A DNA stretch of 12,178 bases, taken from Dehalococcoidia bacterium UBA6495 (GTDB lineage Bacteria; Chloroflexota; Dehalococcoidia; Lucifugimonadales; UBA826). Positions 6,774 to 12,178 of this stretch are shown here, one piece after another. Under the pieces are notes generated by a model. That model had not been told where the DNA came from. It did no database searches and saw nothing but the letters and a program-made list of their open reading frames with translations. The stretch's first letter is position 1. Each line of letters opens with the position of its first letter. Location of the stretch: contig DJMH01000009.1 of NCBI GenBank assembly GCA_002435305.1, positions 1-12,178 on the forward strand, in the 5' to 3' direction. The position numbers and the translations under genes are program-made.

Positions 6774-6828
6774 GTCCTTTACCTATTCCCTCCATTCCTA
6801 ATTAACGTAATACATAGGGGGTAATAAA

Positions 6829-7170
6829 ATTTCTACTTATTTTTTGTTGATGACCCTTACGCAAGAAGGAAGACACCTAGTTAACGATAACCCGGAAATA
6901 GTTCTGCACGCCGCCCATTCTAGTGACCTACCTGATGTTCATTGTATGGGATTATACGCGGTTCTAGGGGTTCACGATTTTATAACTATTCTTGAAGCTC
7001 CCGACAATGAAGCCGCTGCGAGATTTTCTCTTGAACTAGGGGTTAAAGTTGGAGTTGAAATACAAACAGTACCGGCTATACCTGTATCTAGACTCGACCA
7101 CAAAATAGAATGGCCCCCCAGTAGTCAAGGCATGCCCAGTCCATCTGAGTCAGACGAAGGCGAAACTTAG
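6829..7170 (+). CDS. GYD domain protein, probable ATT start codon
   Basis: This is a small GYD-domain protein (about 113 residues from ATT 6829), a ferredoxin-like fold family of unknown function often of 90-110 residues. YAVLGVHDFITILEAPDNEA is the defining region, with GVHD standing where most members have GxYD. It is followed by ELGVKVGVEIQTVPAIPV. Typical members begin with a strand like STYxMLTTLTPEG, and here the frame upstream of the first standard start codons reads STYFLLMTLTQEG, directly preceded by ATT. AGGGGG (6816-6821) is seven bases before that ATT. It is 22 bases before the TTG at 6844 and 28 before the ATG at 6850. A TTG or ATG start would delete most of the first strand. The end is acidic and disordered. 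The ABC ATPase gene follows after eight bases. Confidence 0.78.
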   Translation: MSTYFLLMTLTQEGRHLVNDNPEIVLHAAHSSDLPDVHCMGLYAVLGVHDFITILEAPDNEAAARFSLELGVKVGVEIQTVPAIPVSRLDHKIEWPPSSQGMPSPSESDEGET

Positions 7171-7178
7171 AGATTGGT

Positions 7179-8078
7179 ATGAATTCCATAACAGCCGATG
7201 TCCCTGTAGAAATTACGAATTTTTCCAAGACCTACGGAACTAAAGTTGCGGTTGACAGGCTAGACCTGAAAGTGGAGAAAGGTGAAGTGTTTGGATTTCT
7301 TGGCCCCAATGGAGCAGGAAAAAGCACCACAATAAGATCCATACTAAACTTTCTAACCCCGTCCAACGGTAAAATCAGCATATTTGGGCTAGACAGCGTA
7401 AAAAACAGCGTTGCAATTAAGAATCATATTGGATATTTGGCAGGCGATATTTCACTTTATGATTCCATGTCTGGTTACCAATTGTGTAAATACCTAACCG
7501 GATTAGGAAAAAACACTAATTGGGATTATGTTGATGAGCTAAGCAACAGGTTACAGATATCGCTTCAAGAAAAAATAGGAACCCTATCAAAGGGGAACAA
7601 ACAGAAAATTGGTTTAATTCAAGCGTTCATGCACCAACCAAAATTGTTGATATTAGATGAACCTACCAGCGGATTAGACCCTTTGATGAAGCAGATTTTC
7701 TATGAAATGGTCCTCGAGATGAAACACCTTGGGAATAGTGTTTTCGTGTCATCTCATGACTTAAATGAAGTACAACATATTTGCGATAAAGCAGCATTCA
7801 TTAAGTCAGGAAGACTCATAGCAACCGAAAGTATTAGGGAAGATTTCGAATTTAGCCTTAGGAGATACACGGTGATGTTTCCCAAATTCCCTGACATAAG
7901 CGAATTTGAAAAAATAGAATCAGTATCTGAAATAACCCAAGATGAGAACAAATTAACTGTGACGGTGAAAGGAGACATTTCGGAATTTATCAGAACCCTT
8001 TCAAATCACGATCCAATAGACCTTTCTGAAGAAGAAACCAGTCTCGAAGATTTATTTATGAAGTACTACGAGGACTGA
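7179..8078 (+). CDS. ABC transporter ATP-binding protein
   Basis: This 299-residue ATPase is the cytoplasmic half of an ABC-2 type exporter, energising the permease encoded next. Walker A is GPNGAGKST (42-50). The ABC signature is LSKGNKQ (136-142), a common variant of LSGGQ. Walker B is LLILDEP (156-162) with D-loop SGLD (164-167), and the switch histidine is H193 in SSHDL. The Q-loop region reads IGYLAGD (84-90) where many ABC proteins have a glutamine; the related IGYLPGD/E form is common in drug- and bacitracin-type exporters. The C-terminal 90 residues (from about 215) form an extra domain after the nucleotide-binding domain. The start has only a weak ribosome site and lies eight bases after the GYD gene's stop, suggesting coupling. 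The exported substrate is unknown. Confidence 0.9.
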   Translation: MNSITADVPVEITNFSKTYGTKVAVDRLDLKVEKGEVFGFLGPNGAGKSTTIRSILNFLTPSNGKISIFGLDSVKNSVAIKNHIGYLAGDISLYDSMSGYQLCKYLTGLGKNTNWDYVDELSNRLQISLQEKIGTLSKGNKQKIGLIQAFMHQPKLLILDEPTSGLDPLMKQIFYEMVLEMKHLGNSVFVSSHDLNEVQHICDKAAFIKSGRLIATESIREDFEFSLRRYTVMFPKFPDISEFEKIESVSEITQDENKLTVTVKGDISEFIRTLSNHDPIDLSEEETSLEDLFMKYYED

Positions 8079-8082
8079 CCTC

Positions 8083-8877
8083 ATGCTTAATTACATATTC
8101 ACTATTCACATCATCTCAAGATGGAAAAACATCGTGGTTTGGTCGGCCTCAATGTTTCTTTTAGCCCTAATGTTCACAGGCCTCTATGACTCTTTTAAAG
8201 GCGAAATCACCGATATGATAGATAATGTCCCCAAACTAATGGAGGCCATGATAGGACCACTTCCGAAAGACGCTGTCACACCCGAAGGTTGGTTGGGATT
8301 AGAACTTTATGGACTATTATTCCCTATCCTACTAGCAGTAATTGCGGTATCGGCAGGGGCTTCGGCAATCGGTGGAGAAGAAGAATCAGGTACTATTGAA
8401 CTTATCCTGGCCAGCCCAATAAGCAGAGGCAGAGTGGTACTGGAGAAATCGCTAGGAATAACGGCCCACCTGGCGATTGTCAGCGGATTTTTATGGGGAG
8501 GTATTGCGATAGGATCAATCCTTTTTCCATTCGATGTGTCTCTAACCAACGTGTTTTATGCAACTGCTATGGGATGGATTTTTGGTACGACTGTGGCTTA
8601 TATAACTATGTCCACCCAGGCACTTAAAGGCAGAAAGGGACTTGCATTGGGTGTTGGAAGCGGGTTTGTTGGGCTTAGTTATGTGATGATGATAATATCA
8701 GGGTTGCTCAATGGTTTGAATTCCTTGAAATATATATCACTTTTTAATTATTATGATGGCCCTTCAGTATTGATGAACGGGCTGAATGAAACAAGTTTCT
8801 CTGTAATGTTAGGATTATCGGGTTTGTTTTTTGTCATCTCGTTGTACGGTTTCTACAATAGAGATGTAGGTATTTGA
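8083..8877 (+). CDS. ABC-2 type transporter permease
   Basis: This 264-residue membrane protein is the partner permease of the ATPase just upstream. About six hydrophobic segments can be seen, near 17-34, 72-95, 123-148, 156-178, 187-208 and 241-258. The segment EEESGTIELILASPISR (99-115), followed by GRVVLEKSLG, is the well-known cytoplasmic coupling motif of ABC-2 permeases (E-x-G-T-x-E-x-L-L-x-x-P-x-S-R), so the family call is firm. The ATG is preceded by CGAGGA, eight bases upstream, and lies four bases after the ATPase stop codon. The two are therefore one transcription unit. As both genes encode single domains, the working pump is probably a dimer of dimers. It converges with mutL, with 14 bases between stops. 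The substrate (drug, lipid, metabolite or ion) cannot be judged. Confidence 0.88.
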   Translation: MLNYIFTIHIISRWKNIVVWSASMFLLALMFTGLYDSFKGEITDMIDNVPKLMEAMIGPLPKDAVTPEGWLGLELYGLLFPILLAVIAVSAGASAIGGEEESGTIELILASPISRGRVVLEKSLGITAHLAIVSGFLWGGIAIGSILFPFDVSLTNVFYATAMGWIFGTTVAYITMSTQALKGRKGLALGVGSGFVGLSYVMMIISGLLNGLNSLKYISLFNYYDGPSVLMNGLNETSFSVMLGLSGLFFVISLYGFYNRDVGI

Positions 8878-8891
8878 CCAATATCGTTAAC

Positions 8892-10646
8892 CTAAATTCT
8901 AGAAAACTCCCGCTCTAAATGGTTCTTATTCATATTGATCATAGTCGGACGACCATGTGGGCAATTATTGGGTTGCAGACAGGATTCTAGTTGCTTCACG
9001 AGAAGGGACATTTCGCGATAAGACATCTTTTTGCCAGCTCTGATAGCGGCGTGGCACGCTAATGAATAGGCAGCCCTGTCTTCCCAGGATTTAAATTCAA
9101 CCTGTTCACTTAAAGCAGATAACATTTTATGGAATGAATCTCTCGGATCGGCCTCTGCTAACATTTTGGGTACATTCCGTATTAAATAGGAATTGGGCCC
9201 AAATGGCTCTGGAGTCATTCCGAAGGCATTAAAAATATCTTTATTTTCCTCAACTAATATTTCTTGATCCGAATCTAATTCCAGGTTGATAGGCTCAAGC
9301 AACATTTGTGTCTCAATTGTTCTCCTTTTAGCATCCGCAACAATTTTCTCAAAAATTACCCTCTCATGCGCAGCATGTTGATCAATCAAATAAATACCAT
9401 CGGGTCCTTCACACACAATATATGTGTCAGACACTTGCCCCAAAACACGGAGCAATGGAAGCACTTCTTGATATGGACTAACAGCACCCTGTTCTACAAA
9501 AGCACCTAAATCAGGAGTTCCCCCAGCTTCAAACCCACCGGTACTAAGGATTGTTGGCCAGAATGCAGAAGGCTCTGAACCTTCTGTAAATGTAGGATCT
9601 TTCTGAGTGTAATTTACTATGGACTGCACAGGAGATTGCTTTAGAAGGGTGCTCCTAATGCCTCCTTGAACAACGGAAAAAACTTGACTTTCATTTTTGA
9701 AACGTACTTCAGTTTTAGCAGGGTGAACATTCACATCCACTTCATCCAAAGGTACCTGAAGTTTAATTGCTCCGATAGGAAATTTATTGTCCGAGGAAAA
9801 TCCTTTATAGGCTTGCTCAAATGCAAACGAAAGGGTTCTGCTTTGTACTAATCGTCCATTAACAAATAGAAAAACACGAGATCTGTTAGAACGTTTTTGG
9901 TCTGGGGTGCCTATGATTCCAGTTATTACAGGTCCTTGCCAAGCTTGGTCGTAATCCTCTGATATTTCAATCATTTTGGAGGCCTCAGATATACCTAATA
10001 TTGCAACCATAACATCTCTCAAAACTCCGGAACCTGATGTCCTGAATGGCCTCGATGAACCCTGATTTAATTCAAATGCCACCCTCGGATTACATATAGC
10101 AAACTTTTGTATCAGAGAATGAATTCGATTTCCCTCAGCAGACTCCGATTTGAAGAATTTTCTTCGGGCCGGAAACTGCGAGAAAAGTTCAGAGACAGAA
10201 ATCGTTGTGCCGTAATCGATGCCTGCGAATGATTTAGAGATGAGAACACGGTTATTTAAACCTATGCGTACACCTTTTACTTCACCTCTTGCCCTAGTTG
10301 CAAGTTCTACCTCGGACACTGAAGATATGCTATAAAGTGCCTCTCCTCGAAACCCTAAAGTAGAAATAGAATCCAGATCTGATTGGGTATATATTTTACT
10401 CGTCGAATGTCTTTCAAAAGCAACTTCTACTTCCTCTGGATTGATGCCCGTACCGTTGTCAGATACAACAATTGAATCGATTCCACCTCCGGATGTAGAA
10501 ATATATATCCTGTCTGCACCGGCATCCAGAGAATTTTCCACTAACTCTTTCACCACTGAAGCAGGTCGCTCAATCACCTCTCCGGCTGCTATCAGGGCAG
10601 AAATTTCGGAAGTGAGTTTCCTTATAACAGGCATAGATAATTTCAC
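8892..10646 (-). CDS. mutL: DNA mismatch repair protein MutL with endonuclease motif
   Basis: This is MutL, the ATPase that links MutS-recognised mismatches to strand removal. From the GTG start (584 residues), the GHKL motifs are ENSLDAGA (37-44), DNGTGI (63-68) and TLGFRGEAL (97-105); VHPAKTEVRF (308-317) closes the N-terminal ATPase domain. A linker covers about 335-395, and the C-terminal dimer domain begins with VLGQVSDTYIV (401-411). It contains DQHAAHERVIFE (422-433), the DQHA(x)2E(x)4E metal-nuclease motif, with ACHAAIR (530-536) and CPHGRP (562-567). So it should nick DNA itself, as in bacteria without MutH. The GTG (10644-10646) overlaps the upstream TGA (GTGA), suggesting coupling. 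An ATG at 10632-10634 would give MPVIRKL, the more usual N-terminus, and is equally possible; neither has a clear ribosome site. No mutS is in the window. Confidence 0.95.
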   Translation of the reverse strand: MKLSMPVIRKLTSEISALIAAGEVIERPASVVKELVENSLDAGADRIYISTSGGGIDSIVVSDNGTGINPEEVEVAFERHSTSKIYTQSDLDSISTLGFRGEALYSISSVSEVELATRARGEVKGVRIGLNNRVLISKSFAGIDYGTTISVSELFSQFPARRKFFKSESAEGNRIHSLIQKFAICNPRVAFELNQGSSRPFRTSGSGVLRDVMVAILGISEASKMIEISEDYDQAWQGPVITGIIGTPDQKRSNRSRVFLFVNGRLVQSRTLSFAFEQAYKGFSSDNKFPIGAIKLQVPLDEVDVNVHPAKTEVRFKNESQVFSVVQGGIRSTLLKQSPVQSIVNYTQKDPTFTEGSEPSAFWPTILSTGGFEAGGTPDLGAFVEQGAVSPYQEVLPLLRVLGQVSDTYIVCEGPDGIYLIDQHAAHERVIFEKIVADAKRRTIETQMLLEPINLELDSDQEILVEENKDIFNAFGMTPEPFGPNSYLIRNVPKMLAEADPRDSFHKMLSALSEQVEFKSWEDRAAYSLACHAAIRAGKKMSYREMSLLVKQLESCLQPNNCPHGRPTMINMNKNHLEREFSRI

Positions 10647-11071
10647 TTTTTTTCTGAAACTGGTTTGAATCCTCTATGATTTGAAGTACCAGTTGATATG
10701 AAATCTTTTATGGCCTTATACAGTTCTGACATATGTCCGTCTTCCGCAGATCTAAAATAGTAGGGCTCTATGTGTACCCCCCCAAAAGCATCTACGATCT
10801 CTTTATGATCATCAATTACAAAATCAGGTCTTGGAGACACTGAAAACCTCTTTAATCCAACTTCATATTCCGTAATAGGCTTTACGAAAATACCCGAAAC
10901 AAATTTTGAAAGTCCTAATCTTTCTATGTCATCTGTCCGCATGCCAACTCCAGACCAAATGTATATCGAATGGCCGTCATTAATCAATCCTGCAAACACT
11001 TCAGTGGCGCCCGGTCTGAGACTACCATCCATAGCTATTAAAGTATAATCAACATCAAAATATATATTCAT
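10643..11071 (-). CDS. Small HAD-superfamily hydrolase
   Basis: This 142-residue protein has the HAD phosphatase core. Motif I is YFDVDYTLI with nucleophile D6 and acid/base D8. Motif II is the serine in IYIWSG (36-41). Motif III is probably K64 in FVKP. Motif IV is FVIDDHKEI (84-92) with D87 and D88. It lacks any large cap domain, so it is a minimal member. GDGHM-type segments are absent; the C-terminal tail (SAEDGHMSELYKAIKDFI) forms a helix. Substrate is unknown, and phosphate ester hydrolysis is inferred only from the family. The ATG has a poorly placed AGGAT about 12 bases upstream. It lies 30 bases after the inositol-monophosphatase-like gene and overlaps mutL by four bases, so it is the middle gene of a minus-strand operon. 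Confidence 0.82.
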   Translation of the reverse strand: MNIYFDVDYTLIAMDGSLRPGATEVFAGLINDGHSIYIWSGVGMRTDDIERLGLSKFVSGIFVKPITEYEVGLKRFSVSPRPDFVIDDHKEIVDAFGGVHIEPYYFRSAEDGHMSELYKAIKDFISTGTSNHRGFKPVSEKK

Positions 11072-11101
11072 AAATACTAATCGATCCTATTTAAATTATT
11101 A

Positions 11102-12067
11102 CTATATTGAGATTATATTTTGGGAAAATATGGATTTTGCAATTTTTTTTATCGGATTTTGTTTAAGTTGTATGCTCTTGGCCAAAGTATTGATAATATC
11201 TGACTGTGCCAGAAGCAATGGAGGCACCTCACGCCTAAGATCGCTGACTTTTGTTATGCCAGATTCCCAACTCTCAATAACCGCTCCAAACTCGGACCAC
11301 ACACCTACATCCCTTTTTAGGGAGTTACTGGGATTTTGCATCAAAGATCTGCCTCCAGATTCATTCACCAGAACTATTCCCGCTAAAATATCCCACAAAT
11401 GCGACCCTGATATAACAGCGTACTCTGTTATGCCGAGGGCCACCAACGACATTTCATAAGCTATGCTCCCCCCCATGCGAGACTCCCCTGATCTAGGGGA
11501 AAACTGGTTATCAAATTTGAACCTACTGGCAAAGGAACCAGGAAGGGTATTTATTGCGTTTGGATCGATTTCCTTAATTACAGGGATCTCCAGGGGTTTG
11601 TCATTTACTTTGCAACCATTACCATAGCTTGCATGAATAACGATACCTGGATTCTGGTTGGGCCAGGGTATAAATATTGCACCGGCAATTGGCACCCCTT
11701 TGTACATAATTCCAATAGAAGAGGCATAGCATGGAAACCCGTGCATAAAATTACGGGTACCATCTAAAGGGTCTAGTACCCAAACTATGTCAGGAAGAGA
11801 GTCTTCAGTTGAATCTCCCTCTTCGCCGACAATCCCATGACCGGGGTACCTTTTTGTTATCTCTTCAGAGAGAAAATCCTGTACATCTTTATCAGCCCTA
11901 GTCACCGGATCTCTTCCTTTCGAGTCCTTGTAACTTACCTTCAAATCTTGTGGCTCTGATAGAGGGTCCCGAAAGTACATTTGGAGCAATTTGCCAGCTG
12001 CCATTGCCAGTTCATAGGCGTCGTTTTGAACGCTTACAATAAAAAAATTTTCTAAAGGAATATCCAT
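11102..12067 (-). CDS. Inositol monophosphatase family protein
   Basis: This is a Mg2+-dependent, lithium-sensitive-type phosphatase of the IMPase/FBPase/CysQ superfamily. Numbering from ATG 12067 (321 residues), the metal-site blocks are DPVTRADKD (53-61), GEEG (81-84), WVLDPLDGTRNF (96-107, D99 and D102) and LWDILAGIVLVNESGG (225-240, D226). Substrates in the family include inositol-1-phosphate, fructose-1,6-bisphosphate, histidinol phosphate and PAP; I cannot choose among them. A TTG at 12073 is a possible earlier start, but neither has a clear ribosome site. Family members often end soon after the equivalent of residue 265. Here about 55 further residues follow (from SWESGITK), Lys-rich and AT-rich, with no domain I recognise. 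It is followed by the HAD gene and preceded by an unidentified gene 30 bases upstream. Confidence 0.88.
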   Translation of the reverse strand: MDIPLENFFIVSVQNDAYELAMAAGKLLQMYFRDPLSEPQDLKVSYKDSKGRDPVTRADKDVQDFLSEEITKRYPGHGIVGEEGDSTEDSLPDIVWVLDPLDGTRNFMHGFPCYASSIGIMYKGVPIAGAIFIPWPNQNPGIVIHASYGNGCKVNDKPLEIPVIKEIDPNAINTLPGSFASRFKFDNQFSPRSGESRMGGSIAYEMSLVALGITEYAVISGSHLWDILAGIVLVNESGGRSLMQNPSNSLKRDVGVWSEFGAVIESWESGITKVSDLRREVPPLLLAQSDIINTLAKSIQLKQNPIKKIAKSIFSQNIISI

Positions 12068-12097
12068 ATTCAAAAAGTGTTTATTTTATATAACGCT

Positions 12098-12178
12098 TCA
12101 TTCCAGGTTTTTTATCAAGTCAACTAAAGTCCGCGAAGCGCTAATAGGGTCTATTCGTCCGAGCTCCACGTCTTTTTT
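12098..12178 (-). CDS. C-terminal end of an unidentified gene (5' end outside window)
   Basis: One minus-strand frame is open from the right edge to a TGA at 12098-12100, giving 26 codons that end in ISASRTLVDLIKNLE. The other two minus-strand frames hit stops early. The peptide looks like a final helix of a cytoplasmic protein, but it is too short to name. Its stop lies 30 bases before the ATG of the phosphatase gene, which fits a shared operon. Confidence 0.45.
   Translation of the reverse strand, partial: KKDVELGRIDPISASRTLVDLIKNLE

Noticed and set aside
6487..6795. 102-codon minus-strand frame opposite the ABM-fold gene
   Set aside because: It is antisense to a well-supported conserved gene and its translation looks random (Cys- and Ser-rich, no fold pattern).
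11130..11459. 109-codon plus-strand frame opposite the inositol-monophosphatase-like gene
   Set aside because: The minus strand has conserved metal-site motifs across this stretch; the plus-strand product has none.
12082..12118. Promoter before the inositol-monophosphatase-like gene (TTGATA and TATA-rich stretch on the minus strand)
   Set aside because: The spacing is about 20-22 bases and the -35-like hexamer lies inside the upstream open frame; AT-richness alone explains it.
12120..12178. Terminator on the plus strand at the right edge (T-run at 12173-12178)
   Set aside because: The T-run reads as Lys codons in the minus-strand open frame, and no stable stem directly precedes it.
1..12178. 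Mobile element, defence island, CRISPR or prophage
   Set aside because: No transposase, integrase, long inverted repeat, spaced repeat array or phage gene was seen on either strand; gene spacing and base use look like ordinary chromosome.

Overview
The window is about 12.2 kb of gene-dense, AT-leaning bacterial chromosome. It carries 14 complete genes, a fragment of a gene at the left edge and the last 26 codons of another at the right edge. Gaps are short, neighbouring starts and stops often overlap, and most genes have clear Shine-Dalgarno sites with mixed ATG, GTG and TTG starts. I see no insertion sequence, integrase, phage gene, CRISPR array, tRNA or rRNA, and no intergenic stretch above about 100 bases. 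The gene mix (SCOT-type CoA transferase, F420/FMN split-barrel enzyme, antibiotic-biosynthesis-monooxygenase-fold protein, GYD protein, amidase, MutL with an endonuclease motif) and the base composition recall uncultured marine Chloroflexota of the SAR202/Dehalococcoidia kind. That placement is inference from general resemblance and is not proved by any marker here.

Layout. (1) 1-765, plus strand: C-terminal part of an SbcC/Rad50-like ATPase. (2) 769-2172, minus strand: two-gene CoA-transferase operon, subunit A then B. (3) 2258-3163, plus strand: GNAT acetyltransferase and split-barrel oxidoreductase. (4) 3175-3867, minus strand: four-helix membrane protein of the DUF1461/TIGR01906 (Lit) family. 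(5) 3931-6336, plus strand: mazG, a small GatC/AtzG-like gene and an amidase, joined by overlapping stops and starts. (6) 6435-8877, plus strand: ABM-fold protein, GYD protein, ABC ATPase and ABC-2 permease. (7) 12178-8892, minus strand: unknown gene end, inositol-monophosphatase-family enzyme, small HAD hydrolase and mutL.

Themes. Much of the content is maintenance: DNA-end processing (SbcC), mismatch repair (MutL), nucleotide-pool cleaning (MazG), and small hydrolases. The rest is metabolic (acyl-CoA transfer, amide hydrolysis) or concerns the envelope (Lit-like protein, two-component ABC exporter). I found no clear new defence or mobile system. The points most worth following are the Lit-like protein with a promoter that may give an almost leaderless mRNA, the overlapping small-protein/amidase pair that looks like an AtzG-AtzE or GatC-GatA type complex, and a GYD gene whose best start by ribosome site and homology is an ATT codon.
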